Below are positions 41,679 through 49,905 of a stretch of 49,986 bases of DNA, piece after piece. This stretch comes from Candidatus Rokuibacteriota bacterium. GTDB taxonomy: Bacteria > Methylomirabilota > Methylomirabilia > Rokubacteriales > CSP1-6. How positions within the stretch are numbered: position 1 is the first letter of the stretch; each line of letters begins with the position of its first letter. The notes beneath the pieces were generated by a model. The model searched no databases. It was not told the DNA's origin and saw nothing but the letters and a program-made list of their open reading frames with translations. The stretch spans positions 1-49,986 of the forward strand of contig JACPDG010000054.1 of assembly GCA_016184125.1 (NCBI GenBank), written 5' to 3'. The translations under genes and the position numbers were made by a program.

Positions 41679-42170
41679 TCACGCCTTTCCGTCCAGCGCG
41701 CGCGTGAGCTGGTCGAGGTGGTTGTCGTCGTGCCAGGCCATCAGCGTGACGAAGTCATCGAACGCCATCCGCCCGCGCGTCGGGTGGATGCCGCCACGCT
41801 TGAACTGGTCCGGCGTCAGCTTCTTCAGGAACGCGAGATTCTCCTCTCGCCGCTTCCTGAACGCGGCGAGCGTCTCCCCGGGGTCGTTGCGCAGGTACTG
41901 CCGTTCCTCGGCCCAGCGGTCGGGGTTGACCGGCAGGAACTTGGGATCCTCCATGGCGAGCATCGTCTCGAACCGGGTGAAGAAGGCCTCCTCGGTGTCG
42001 CGCATGTGGCAGATGACTTCCTTCGCCGCCCAGTTCTTGGCATCGGGGCGGCGGGAGAGCGCTGCGTCGCTCTGCCCTCGAATCGCGGCGGCATAGTCGT
42101 CGGCCGTGCGTGTCATCCGCGCGAGCCGCTGCTCGGGGGACTGCTTGGCGACCTCCTCCATCGTCGGCAT
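41679..42170 (-). CDS. DinB-family protein
   Basis: A 163-residue four-helix-bundle protein of the DinB/YfiT superfamily (DinB_2). It has NWAAKEVICHMRDTEEAFFT and FDDFVTLMAWHDDNHLDQL, which supply the three histidines (H59, H149 region, H153 region) that bind metal in the family. Relatives are thiol-dependent transferases. ATG 42170 follows GGAG; a long upstream frame is antisense and rejected. It lies just downstream of a second gene with a DinB domain, from which it probably arose by duplication. Confidence 0.85.
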   Translation of the reverse strand: MPTMEEVAKQSPEQRLARMTRTADDYAAAIRGQSDAALSRRPDAKNWAAKEVICHMRDTEEAFFTRFETMLAMEDPKFLPVNPDRWAEERQYLRNDPGETLAAFRKRREENLAFLKKLTPDQFKRGGIHPTRGRMAFDDFVTLMAWHDDNHLDQLTRALDGKA

Positions 42171-42196
42171 GTCGTTCTCCTCCGGGGTGATGATCC

Positions 42197-43255
42197 TCAC
42201 GGCGGTCCGTCCAGGGCTCGCCGGATCTGCTGCAGGTGGTTGTCGTCGTGGCGCAGCATCACGCGGGTGAAGTCCTCGATCGTCACCCGCGTTCGGCGCG
42301 GTGCCATCCCCGCGCGCTGCCACTGCGCGGAGCTCAGTGCGCGCAGGACCTCCAGCGTCTCGTCGCGGCGCCGGCTGAAGGCGTTCCATGCCTCGCCCGC
42401 ATGCTGGCGCGCGTACTGGCGCTCGGCGGCCCAGCGGTCGGCCGGGCCGACGTCCAGGATCGGCGGCTCGTCCATGTCGAGGAGCGTCCGCAACCGGACC
42501 ATGACCGTCTCCTCGGCGTCGCGCAGGTGGCAGACGACCTCTGTCGCCGACCACGAGTCGGGCGCCGCTCTCCTGGACAGCCGGTCGCTGCTGCGTCCAC
42601 GCAGCAGCGTCGCGAGGGCGACGGGGGTGCGCTCGAGCCGCTCCAGCATCTCGGGACGGGAGAGCGGCGGCTCGGATGCCGGGCGTCGAACAAGCGCGCC
42701 CGCGCCATCGAGCGGCGACGCGTGCGGGACGTCCGCGGACGCGTTCGGAGCTCCGGCCGAGCGAGCATCGGGCACGAGCTGATAGAACAGGCTCGACTCG
42801 CGCCTGTAGAACCCCTCCGTGTGGTACGAGTCCGGGAGCCCGAGATACGTGTAGTCGACGTGGTGTCCGACCTCGTGGAGAAGGGTCCTCAGGTACGTGC
42901 GGAATGCCACCACCCGGCGCTGCTTCGCGGTCCGCATCCAGAGCTGGATCTTCGCGGGACGGCCGGGCTCCGCGGTGTACAGCCCGTGCAGCTCACCCCA
43001 CCCCCGATGCGGGCGCGCGGCGAGCACCTCCACGCGCACGCGCGGGATGCGGAGCGCGCCGGTGAGCCCGGCGATGAGGCGCTCCGTCGCCCTCTGCGTC
43101 GCGGCGCGCTCCTCCGACTCGAGCGCCGCCTGGAGCTCCCTGACCAGCGGGTGGAGCTCCGGCGCGCGGGGCAGCCCGATCTGGGTGCGCTCGTCGCTCT
43201 TCCGGTAGACGCGTTGCTGTGCGGGCGTCAGTCGCGCGTAATACGAGAACCGCAT
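42197..43255 (-). CDS. Zincin-like metallopeptidase fused to a DinB domain
   Basis: A 352-residue protein. Residues 1-175 form a zincin-like domain with HExxH in LRTLLHEVGHHVDYTYLGLP (zinc ligands H-x3-H and a downstream Glu in HTEGFYRRESSLF). Residues 200-352 are a DinB domain (SWSATEVVCHLRDAEETVMV, TRVMLRHDDNHLQQIRRAL) closely like the neighbouring gene. A Pro/Ala-rich linker joins them. The metallopeptidase family normally stands alone, so the fusion is notable. It is 26 nt upstream of the single-domain DinB gene and probably co-transcribed with it. The start is ATG 43255. Confidence 0.85.
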   Translation of the reverse strand: MRFSYYARLTPAQQRVYRKSDERTQIGLPRAPELHPLVRELQAALESEERAATQRATERLIAGLTGALRIPRVRVEVLAARPHRGWGELHGLYTAEPGRPAKIQLWMRTAKQRRVVAFRTYLRTLLHEVGHHVDYTYLGLPDSYHTEGFYRRESSLFYQLVPDARSAGAPNASADVPHASPLDGAGALVRRPASEPPLSRPEMLERLERTPVALATLLRGRSSDRLSRRAAPDSWSATEVVCHLRDAEETVMVRLRTLLDMDEPPILDVGPADRWAAERQYARQHAGEAWNAFSRRRDETLEVLRALSSAQWQRAGMAPRRTRVTIEDFTRVMLRHDDNHLQQIRRALDGPP

Positions 43256-43286
43256 CGGCCCCTGATCGCGGCAATTCCGGCCTGCG

Positions 43287-44069
43287 TCAGCGTCCGGTCC
43301 ACTTCGGCCGGCGCTTCTCGAGGAACGCGCGTGCGCCCTCCAGGCGATCCTCCGTCGTCCGCAGCAGCGTGGACAGGTCCTGCTCGATCCGGAGGCCGTC
43401 GGCGAGCGGCAGCTCGAGCCCCTTCACCACGGCCTCCTTGGCGTAGCGAAGCGCGATGGGCGCCTTCGATGCGAGCGTGTGGGCCAGCTCGCGGGCGGCG
43501 GACAGGACCTCGGCGGCCGGGACGACGCGCTCGACGATCCCGAGCCGGAACGCTTCGTCGCCGCGCACCCGCATCCCGGTGAGGATCATCTCGAGCGCCT
43601 TGCCACGGCCGATCAGGCGGGGCAGCCGCTGCGTGCCGCCGCCGCCGGGGATGATCGCGAGGTTGATCTCGGTGAGGCCGAGCTGCGCGTCGTCCGCGGC
43701 GATGCGGATGTCGCACGCGAGCGCGAGCTCGAGGCCGCCGCCGAGCGCGTAGCCGCGGATCGCGGCGATGATCGGCTGCGGACAGCGGTCCATCACCTGG
43801 CGAAACTCGACGCGCCGGCGTGTCTCGCGATGGCGTGTCGGCGCCTGGGGCTCCACGAAGTCGCGCACGTCGGCGCCGGCGGAGAACGCGCGGCCGCCGG
43901 CGCCCGTCAGGAGGATCACCCGGACGTCGTCATCGGTCACGAGGCCGGTGAAGCACGCCGTCAGCTCCTGGCGCATCGCCCCGTTCATCGCGTTCAGCAC
44001 GTCGGGACGGTCGAGCGTGATCGTGGCCACGCCGTCCTCGACCTCGTACCGGATCGTGGTGTAGTGCAT
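43287..44069 (-). CDS. Enoyl-CoA hydratase/isomerase family protein
   Basis: A 260-residue classical crotonase with both catalytic glutamates, E114 (GGGLELALACDIRIA) and E134 (LGLTEINLAIIPGGGGTQRL), and oxyanion-hole residues in AFSAGADVRDF and IRGYALGGG. It should hydrate 2-enoyl-CoA esters. ATG 44069 is chosen (GTG 44072 possible); a longer in-frame extension consists of antisense repeat sequence and is rejected. It is in line with the CoA-transferase/acyl-CoA dehydrogenase genes upstream and may be the hydration step of that pathway. Confidence 0.92.
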   Translation of the reverse strand: MHYTTIRYEVEDGVATITLDRPDVLNAMNGAMRQELTACFTGLVTDDDVRVILLTGAGGRAFSAGADVRDFVEPQAPTRHRETRRRVEFRQVMDRCPQPIIAAIRGYALGGGLELALACDIRIAADDAQLGLTEINLAIIPGGGGTQRLPRLIGRGKALEMILTGMRVRGDEAFRLGIVERVVPAAEVLSAARELAHTLASKAPIALRYAKEAVVKGLELPLADGLRIEQDLSTLLRTTEDRLEGARAFLEKRRPKWTGR

Positions 44070-44147
44070 CACGCTGTCCGCGGTGCCCGCATCATGGTGG
44101 TCAACTCCGTGTCTGGCTCCCGTCAGAGCCTCTGGACGAATCGGGTG

Positions 44148-44364
44148 ATCAAGGAGCGCCACGGCTTTGGCCGGTGCGTCCGCGCACCACGGGTGCGTCC
44201 GCGCACCCCGCCCCGGGCGCTCCGAGCGTGGGGGGGTTGGGGGGCCTCGATAGTCCCCCCATGATGTCGGCGTCGGTGACCGAATCGGGAGGTCGAGGAG
44301 TGCCACGGCTTGGCCGGGGCGCTCCGAGCGTGGGGGGGTTGGGGGGCCTCGATAGTCCCCCCAT
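44148..44364 (-). repeat. Intergenic hairpin repeat, tandem copies R8a and R8b inside a coding region
   Basis: Two units with starts 102 bp apart in minus orientation. Each has ATGGGGGGACTATCGAGG then C-runs and GCTCGGAGCGCCCC...GGCGCTCCT (or CACTCCT). R8b carries two GGTGCG-TCC-GCGCACC modules. Unlike other copies there is no stop codon before the repeat, so it is translated as the tail of the CoA-transferase. Confidence 0.85.
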
Positions 44365-45555
44365 GATGTTGGTCGCACGCGGCGGGCGGCCGGCACCCGG
44401 AGTGGCGCCGATCACCCGGCGTTCGCGGAGATCGGCGATGTCACGCTCGGCGTACCCCAGTTCCTGGAGGACGTCCTCGGTATGCTGACCGAGCGCCGGC
44501 GGCGGACCCGGGTCCCGCGGCACCGCGGGAGCGAGGGTGACCGGCAGGCCCATGAGACGCAGGCGGCCGACCTCGGGGTGGTCGTACTCGCGGATCATGT
44601 CGTGATGCCTCACGGCCGGGTCGGTGTCCACGAACTCGGCGAGCGTCTGCACGGGCGCGGCCGGAATGTCGCTCCGCGCGAGGATCTCGAGCCACTCCGC
44701 GCGGGGCTTCGAGCGGAAGGTCTCGATGAGGATCGGCAGCAGATCGGCCGAGTGCTCGAGCCGGAGCAGCCACGATGCGAAGCGCGCGTCGTTGGTCAGG
44801 TGGTCCAGGCCGAGCGCCTTCGTCAGCTTCGCCCAGAAGCTCTGGTTGCCGCAGGCGAGGAAGAACCACTGCCCGTCGCCGGCCTCGTAGAGCCGGTACG
44901 TCGGGTTCTCGCGTGCAAACATCGGCTTGTCCGGGTAGTCGACGACGCTGCCGGACTGAAGCGCGAGGCTGCCGTGGAGCAGCGAGGTCTCGACGCGCTG
45001 GCCCTGACCCGTCCGCTCGCGCACGAAGAGCGCCGCGAGGACACCCTGCGCGGCGAGCGACGCGGTGTAGTAGTCGGTGACCGCGATCCGGACGAACTGC
45101 GGCGCTCCGGCGCCTCCCTGCAGCGTCTGGAGTCCCGTCATCGCCTGCAGGAGCGGATCGAAGCCGGGACGGTCGGCGTAGGGTCCGCTCGAGCCGAATG
45201 CGGTGACCGCGCAGTAGACGAGCCGCGGGTTGATCGCGCGAAGGCTCTCGCATCCGAGGCCCAGCCGTTCGGCGACGCCAGGACGCATGTTCTCCATCAG
45301 GACGTCGCCGCGCGCGACCAGCCGCTCCACGATGCCGCGGCCATCGGCGCTCTTGAGGTCGACCGCGATCGACCGCTTGCCGCGGTTCCAGCCGAAGAAG
45401 CCGGGCAGCTCGCGGAACGGATCGCCGTCCGGCGACTCGACCTTCACGACGGCGGCGCCGAGGTCGGCGAGCATCATCGCGGCGTACGAGCCGGCGATGT
45501 AGCTGGTGAGATCGACGACGCGGACGCCGTCGAGCGGCGGACCCCAGGCGGTCAC
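44149..45555 (-). CDS. Family III CoA-transferase (CaiB/BaiF) with repeat-encoded tail
   Basis: A 468-residue protein. Residues 1-397 are a standard CaiB/BaiF CoA-transferase (GVRVVDLTSYIAGSYAAMML, NRGKRSIAVDLKSADG, catalytic D161 in IAVTDYYTASLAAQG). Residues 398-468 are encoded by two copies of the intergenic repeat and read MGGLSRPPNPPTLGAP twice. Relatives end near RERRVIGATP, so the tail is an addition. GTG 45555 overlaps the stop of the acyl-CoA dehydrogenase gene (GTGA), so they are coupled. It would activate or transfer CoA to the acid that the dehydrogenases then oxidise. Confidence 0.9.
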   Translation of the reverse strand: MTAWGPPLDGVRVVDLTSYIAGSYAAMMLADLGAAVVKVESPDGDPFRELPGFFGWNRGKRSIAVDLKSADGRGIVERLVARGDVLMENMRPGVAERLGLGCESLRAINPRLVYCAVTAFGSSGPYADRPGFDPLLQAMTGLQTLQGGAGAPQFVRIAVTDYYTASLAAQGVLAALFVRERTGQGQRVETSLLHGSLALQSGSVVDYPDKPMFARENPTYRLYEAGDGQWFFLACGNQSFWAKLTKALGLDHLTNDARFASWLLRLEHSADLLPILIETFRSKPRAEWLEILARSDIPAAPVQTLAEFVDTDPAVRHHDMIREYDHPEVGRLRLMGLPVTLAPAVPRDPGPPPALGQHTEDVLQELGYAERDIADLRERRVIGATPGAGRPPRATNIMGGLSRPPNPPTLGAPRPSRGTPRPPDSVTDADIMGGLSRPPNPPTLGAPGAGCADAPVVRGRTGQSRGAP

Positions 45556-46667
45556 GACACCGCCCGCAGCACGAGCTCGCGGTGGAAGTCACCGTCCCCG
45601 TACATGACCTCGAGCGCCTTCGCGCGCTTGAAGTACACGTGCAGGTCGTACTCCCACGTGAACCCGATGCCGCCGTGGACCTGGATCGCCTCGCCGCAGA
45701 CCCGGCGCGCGGCGTCGCCCACGTACGACTTCGCGACGGACGCGGCGACCTCGTGGTCGTCCGCGCGGGCATCGAGCGCCCACGCGGCATAGTAGACGGC
45801 CGAGTGCGAGTTCTCGACGTCGAGGTACATGTCCGCGCACGTGTGACGGATCGCCTGGAAGGAGCCGATCGGCTGCCCGAACTGCTCGCGTACCTTCGCG
45901 TAGGCAACGGCCATGTCCAGACAACGGCGTGCGGCGCCGAGCATCTCGGCGGCCGCGCCGACCGCGCCGCGGCGGATGAGCGCGAGCATCGACGCCTCCG
46001 CGGCGCCCTCTCGCCCGACCACCGCGTCGGCGCTCACGCGAACGCGATCGAGCGTGACGTCGACCCACCGCATTCCGGGATCCATGACCGGCGCGGACGA
46101 CAGCGTGAGGCCCGGCGCGGCGGCCTCGACCAGGAACATCGTCAGCCCTTCGGGCGCGCGTGCGGGGACGAGCAGGACGTTCGCGACGTGTGCCCACGGC
46201 ACGTAGCGCTTGGCGCCGGTGAGCGCGTACCCGTCGGACGTGCGCTCGGCGCGGGTCGCCGTCGCGCCAGGGTGCCAGTCGAGCTCGGCGTCGAGCAGCG
46301 CCACGCTCGCCCGGACCTCGCCGCTCGCCACCGCCGGCAGCCAGCGGTGGCGCTGCGCGTCCGAACCAGCCTCGGCGATGGCCGTCGCGGCGAGCATCGT
46401 CGGCCAGTACGCGGCGGGGCACGCCGTGCGCCCGAGCTCCTCGAGCACGATCGCGGTCTCGACCATGCCGAGTCCGCTCCCGCCGTGCGCCTCGGGAAGC
46501 GAGAGGCCGAGCCACCCGAGCTGTGCCATCTCCTTCCAGATCGCCTCGCTCTCTCCGCGCGGGTCCTCCCAGAGCGTCCGCGCCGTGGCCGGCGTCATGT
46601 GCTCGTCGAGGAACGAGCGTGCCGCATTCCTGAGCAGCTGCTGGTCCGAGCTGAACGAGAAGTCCAT
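45552..46667 (-). CDS. Acyl-CoA dehydrogenase, small-subunit (FadE-like) type
   Basis: A 371-residue acyl-CoA dehydrogenase. It has MDFSFSSDQQLLRNAARSFL, the FAD-binding central region, REQFGQPIGSFQAIRHTCAD and HGGIGFTWEYDLHVYFKRA. The usual catalytic Glu of MCAD-type enzymes is not at its standard place. Together with the next gene it fits the paired (alpha2-beta2) FadE arrangement, in which the two subunits build one active unit. It ends overlapping the CoA-transferase start and is 3 nt after the second dehydrogenase gene. Confidence 0.9.
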   Translation of the reverse strand: MDFSFSSDQQLLRNAARSFLDEHMTPATARTLWEDPRGESEAIWKEMAQLGWLGLSLPEAHGGSGLGMVETAIVLEELGRTACPAAYWPTMLAATAIAEAGSDAQRHRWLPAVASGEVRASVALLDAELDWHPGATATRAERTSDGYALTGAKRYVPWAHVANVLLVPARAPEGLTMFLVEAAAPGLTLSSAPVMDPGMRWVDVTLDRVRVSADAVVGREGAAEASMLALIRRGAVGAAAEMLGAARRCLDMAVAYAKVREQFGQPIGSFQAIRHTCADMYLDVENSHSAVYYAAWALDARADDHEVAASVAKSYVGDAARRVCGEAIQVHGGIGFTWEYDLHVYFKRAKALEVMYGDGDFHRELVLRAVS

Positions 46668-46670
46668 GGC

Positions 46671-47876
46671 TCAGGCCCGCAGGCGGTCGGCGCGGACTTC
46701 CTTGGGAAGCCCGAGGACGCGCTCGCCGATGATGTTCTTCTGGATCTCCGACGATCCGGAGTAGATCGTGCCGGCGCGCGACCACAGGAAGGCGGTCGCC
46801 CAGGTGCCAGGCTCGCCGGACGACGTGTCGACCTCCTCGTAGTCGGCCGTCGCGGACATCAGCTCCCCGTACGGGCCGAGGATCTCGAGCGCCGTCTCGT
46901 AGAAGCGCTTCTCGAACTCCGTGTACGAGAGCTTCGTGACCGACGAGAAGGGGCCGGGCGCCTCGCCCTTGTCGAGCGCGGAGAGCACGCGCAGCGCCGC
47001 GTAGCGCTGCACCTCGAGCTCGGCGTAGAGCTTCCCCATCTTCGCGCGCACGACCGGATCCTGGAGCAGCGGCCGCCCGCCGCGTCTGAGGTCCTTCGCG
47101 GCGCGCACGAGCTGCGTGAACGAGATCGCGTAGCGCGTGACGCGCCCGAGCGAGTTCGCGCCGCGCTCGTAGCCGAGCGTGGTCTGCGCGATCTCCCAGC
47201 CCTGGCCCGGCTTGCCGAGCAGGTCCCGCTTCTCCGCCCGGGCGTTCGTCATGAAGACCTCGGAGAAGAGCGAGTGCCCGGTGATCTGCTTGAGCGGTCG
47301 CACCTCCACCCCGGGCTGCCGCATGTGCAGCAGCAGGCACGAGATGCCCTTGTGCTTGGGGACCCCGGGATCCGTGCGGGCGAGCAGGATGCCCCAGTCC
47401 GCGATCGGGCCGCTGGAGGTCCAGATCTTCTGACCGTTGACAACGAAGTGGTCGCCCTGGTCCTCGGCCCGCGTCCTGAGGCTCGCGAGGTCGCTGCCTG
47501 CGTTCGGCTCCGAGTAGAGCTGGCACCAGATCTCCTCGGCGGTCAGCATCTTCTGGAGGTACCGCCGCTTCTGCCACTCGGTGCCGTGCACGATGATCGT
47601 CGGACCGATGAAGCCGATCCCGAGGCCGTTGATCGCCGGCGGCGCCCCCGCCCGCGCCATCTCGTCCTGCACGATCGCCTGCTGCATCGGCGTGGCCCCC
47701 CAGCCGCCGTACTCCTTGGGCCACAACATGCCGACGTAGCCTGCCTCGTAGAGCTTCCGGTGCCACGCCCTGCGCTCGTCGAGCGTCATGAGATCGTGCC
47801 GCGGGACGTTGGCCTCGAGCCAGGCGCGGCACTGCTCGCGGAACGCACGATCCTCCGGCGCGTACGTCAGGTCCAT
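46671..47876 (-). CDS. Acyl-CoA dehydrogenase, large-subunit (FadE-like) type
   Basis: A 401-residue acyl-CoA dehydrogenase starting at ATG 47876 behind GAGGAGG. Features: MDLTYAPEDRAFREQCRAWL, PKEYGGWGATPMQQAIVQDE, CQLYSEPNAGSDLASLRTRA, GQKIWTSSGPIADWGILLAR, GYERGANSLGRVTRYA and the C-terminal GTIYSGSSEIQKNIIGERVL. The MCAD Glu position in this last motif is Ser, as in heteromeric FadE subunits. It partners with the dehydrogenase 3 nt downstream. A frame that extends further upstream through repeat R9 is rejected. Confidence 0.92.
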   Translation of the reverse strand: MDLTYAPEDRAFREQCRAWLEANVPRHDLMTLDERRAWHRKLYEAGYVGMLWPKEYGGWGATPMQQAIVQDEMARAGAPPAINGLGIGFIGPTIIVHGTEWQKRRYLQKMLTAEEIWCQLYSEPNAGSDLASLRTRAEDQGDHFVVNGQKIWTSSGPIADWGILLARTDPGVPKHKGISCLLLHMRQPGVEVRPLKQITGHSLFSEVFMTNARAEKRDLLGKPGQGWEIAQTTLGYERGANSLGRVTRYAISFTQLVRAAKDLRRGGRPLLQDPVVRAKMGKLYAELEVQRYAALRVLSALDKGEAPGPFSSVTKLSYTEFEKRFYETALEILGPYGELMSATADYEEVDTSSGEPGTWATAFLWSRAGTIYSGSSEIQKNIIGERVLGLPKEVRADRLRA

Positions 47877-47968
47877 CGCGGGCCTCCTCGGAGTGCCAGA
47901 TTCTGACACGCGTCGGGAGCGGCAGCAATGGCCCGCGGGCCGCGCGCTCACCTCAGAGCTGGTGAACG

Positions 47969-48151
47969 AATCAGAGGTCGAGGAGCGCCACGGCGTTGGC
48001 CGGTGCGTCCGCGCCCCACGGGTGCGTCCGCGCACCCCACGGGTGCGTCCGCGCACCCCCCCCGGGGCGCTCCGAGCGCGGGGCCGGGGGAGCACGAGGG
48101 GGGCGTGAGCCCCCTTCGTATGAGTGTCGGGGGCATCGATAGTCCCCCCAT
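47969..48151 (-). repeat. Intergenic hairpin repeat, copy R9 with three GGTGCG modules
   Basis: Starts 4 nt after the stop of the hot-dog gene, in minus orientation. It has ATGGGGGGACTATCGATG...CCCCC, the GGGGGGC...GCCCCCC inner hairpin shared with R6, then GAGCGCCCCGGGGGG...GGCGCTCCTCGAC. The loop of the outer stem holds three consecutive copies of a GGTGCG-TCC-GCGC module, compared with two in R8b and one in R4. Confidence 0.85.
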
Positions 48152-48155
48152 GAAT

Positions 48156-48977
48156 TCAGTCCCCCGATTTCGGAAGCCGATAAATCGCGGTGTGGAGCAC
48201 GTGCGCGATCGGCCGGCGCTCGCCGGCCAGCACGACGAGATCGAGCTCGACGTACTCGCGACCCTTGCGCTCGTACAGCGAGCGCACTCGACCTCGCGTT
48301 TCGAGCGTGTCACCGATTCGCGCACGGCCGAGATGGCGAATCGCGCTCGACACGTGGATCCAGGGACCGAGCTTGACGTTCTGCGACAGCGCCCGGTTCG
48401 CCTGGTGGAGGTAGAAGGCAGGGTGCGCTCGCCCTCCGACCCCACGGTAGAGCGGCAACGGATCGGCGACACCGTCGCGATACGCCGTCGCCTGCGCGTC
48501 GTCGTACCGGATGATTGGCGTGCCGAGCGCGTCGAGCGACTCGAGCTCGGCCCGGCTCACGTCCGGGCGCTCGCCGGGAAGCGGGCGCGCGTGGTACAGC
48601 GCGAGGTTCACGGCGGTCGGCGTGCCCGCGGGGAGCGTGGCGGTCAGCGTGGCGCACTCGCCGCCGGCGTCGGTCGTCGCCCGCACCGTGGCGGCGATGG
48701 CCCGCGGCGTCCGCTCGGTGATCTCACCGGCCACCGTCACGTCTTCGCCCTCGAAGATCGGGCGCGTGAAGCGGACCGTCGCGGTCCCCCGATCGAGCCA
48801 CCCCGTGCCGAGCGCGCTGACGAGCGGGTAGGTGAGATACGCATAGACGGTCACGCCCGGGACGAGGCCGCCGCGGAAGCCGTACTGCTTCGCGACGGCG
48901 TCGTCGTGGATCTTGTTCTCGCTCTGCGCCGAGGTGTTGTGCGCCTTGACTCGGTATTCCGGCAGCGGCTCCGACAC
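48156..48977 (-). CDS. Double hot-dog MaoC-like dehydratase
   Basis: A 273-residue protein with two hot-dog halves, as in MaoC-like proteins of fatty-acid and polyketide pathways. The N-half has KIHDDAVAKQYGFRGGLVPG and YAYLTYPLVSALGTGWL; the C-half has AHPAFYLHQANRALSQNVKL and GPWIHVSSAIRHLGRARIGD. The active-site Asp/His of true MaoC hydratases is weak, so a thioesterase role is an alternative. GTG 48977 is used because the homology begins there; a longer upstream frame is antisense. It lies in the same direction as the dehydrogenase-transferase group, upstream of it across R9. Confidence 0.82.
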   Translation of the reverse strand: MSEPLPEYRVKAHNTSAQSENKIHDDAVAKQYGFRGGLVPGVTVYAYLTYPLVSALGTGWLDRGTATVRFTRPIFEGEDVTVAGEITERTPRAIAATVRATTDAGGECATLTATLPAGTPTAVNLALYHARPLPGERPDVSRAELESLDALGTPIIRYDDAQATAYRDGVADPLPLYRGVGGRAHPAFYLHQANRALSQNVKLGPWIHVSSAIRHLGRARIGDTLETRGRVRSLYERKGREYVELDLVVLAGERRPIAHVLHTAIYRLPKSGD

Positions 48978-49001
48978 GCCGGGGAGTCTACCATCCGTAT
49001 A

Positions 49002-49238
49002 ATGGTGCGCGCATGCGCTTCGCTCTCGATCTTCGGTGACGAGGGCGTGCACGCGCGCGTCGGCGATGGCTATTGGGCCAGGACCCGTGGCCTGATGGTC
49101 GAGCGTCTGCGCGCGGGCGCGCCACGCGACGCGGTGATAACGGCCGTCGGGGAGGTCGGCCGAGTCCTGGCGGAGCACTTCCCGAGGCGTCCCGACGACG
49201 TCAACGAGCTCTCCGACCAGGTCAGCGTGGACGAGTGA
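49002..49238 (+). pseudogene. TPM-domain protein, 5'-truncated remnant
   Basis: A 78-codon frame from ATG 49002 reads LSIFGDEGVHARVGDGYWAR, GLMVERLRAGAPRDAVITAV and LAEHFPRRPDDVNELSDQVS. This is the C-terminal half of the TPM (PF04536) domain found in membrane-anchored proteins of the YgcG type. The N-terminal half, signal peptide and anchor are missing. A TATAAT at 48998-49003 overlaps the start but has no -35 partner. Either a remnant or a minimal derivative. Confidence 0.6.
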
Positions 49239-49336
49239 CGGGGCGTCGGGTCGCGACGTCCACGGGCCAGCCGGCAGGTCGGCCCGTCGGGATGCGGGAC
49301 GGCGGGGGTGTACCCTGGATCAGGGGAGGGGTCGAC

Positions 49337-49696
49337 ATGATGATCCGGGTGCTCTCGGTCGTCGTGGTCGTGCTCGCCACGGTCCCGCCTATGGCGCTTG
49401 CCCAGCCGCAACATCCTGTTCAGCCTCTCGTCGTCCAAGCGCCCTCGCCGGCCTCCGGTACGGACACCGACGTGCGGCAGGAAATCCGACGGAAGCGATT
49501 CGTCGTCCTTCCGCGTCCGCCCATGGAAGCCGTCGTGGAGGACAGCGACCGCGCGCGCGAGGAGCTGACGCAGCCGTCGCGCCGCGACGAGCTCATCCGC
49601 GAGAGCCGGGAGCGTCCGCTGTCACGTCCGGAGCTCGACTACGCGGTCACGAGCGGGATCCAGTCCCGGCGTGTGCTGCGCGCCCTGACTCGCTGA
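49337..49696 (+). CDS. Small secreted protein, uncharacterised
   Basis: A 119-residue protein with a clear signal peptide (MMIRVLSVVVVVLATVPPMA, cleavage after ALA near residue 22). The mature part is rich in Pro, Arg, Glu and Ser with no Cys, and has RRKRFVVLPRPP and SRRDELIRESRERPLSRPEL. GGGGAGGGG 7 nt upstream supports ATG 49337. It is not recognised. Tandem repeat R10 begins 12 nt after the stop. Confidence 0.72.
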   Translation: MMIRVLSVVVVVLATVPPMALAQPQHPVQPLVVQAPSPASGTDTDVRQEIRRKRFVVLPRPPMEAVVEDSDRAREELTQPSRRDELIRESRERPLSRPELDYAVTSGIQSRRVLRALTR

Positions 49697-49708
49697 AGCG
49701 ACGACTTC

Positions 49709-49905
49709 ATGGGGGGCCCCGACATGGCCCCCCAAACCCCCCAGCGCTCGCAACCGGCCCGGGGGACCCGGGCCGGTGCTCGACACTGCGCTCGGCCCTG
49801 GGGCCCCGACATGGCCCCCCAAACCCCCCAGCGCTCGCAACCGGCCCGGGGGGACCCGGGCCGGTGCTCGACACTGCGCTCGGCCCTGGGGCCCCGACAT
49901 GGCGT
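49709..49905 (+). repeat. Intergenic hairpin repeat, tandem copies R10a, R10b and partial R10c
   Basis: Two full units with a period of 87-88 bp, nearly identical, followed by the first about 18 nt of a third. Each has GGGGCCCCGACATGGCC, C-runs, GCTCGCAACCGGCCCGG and the complementary CCGGGCCGGTGCTCGAC, then the linker ACTGCGCTCGGCCCT. The two units differ by one G in the loop of the second stem. The last 80 nt of the window (49906-49986) show nothing recognisable. Confidence 0.9.

Noticed and set aside
45589..47928. Long overlapping frames in both directions over the acyl-CoA dehydrogenase genes
   Set aside because: The two dehydrogenases account for the region; the others are shadows without family motifs.
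47969..48151. Tandem GGTGCG-TCC-GCGC units considered as a CRISPR array
   Set aside because: The units are contiguous, without unique spacers, and sit inside a known repeat; no cas genes are present.
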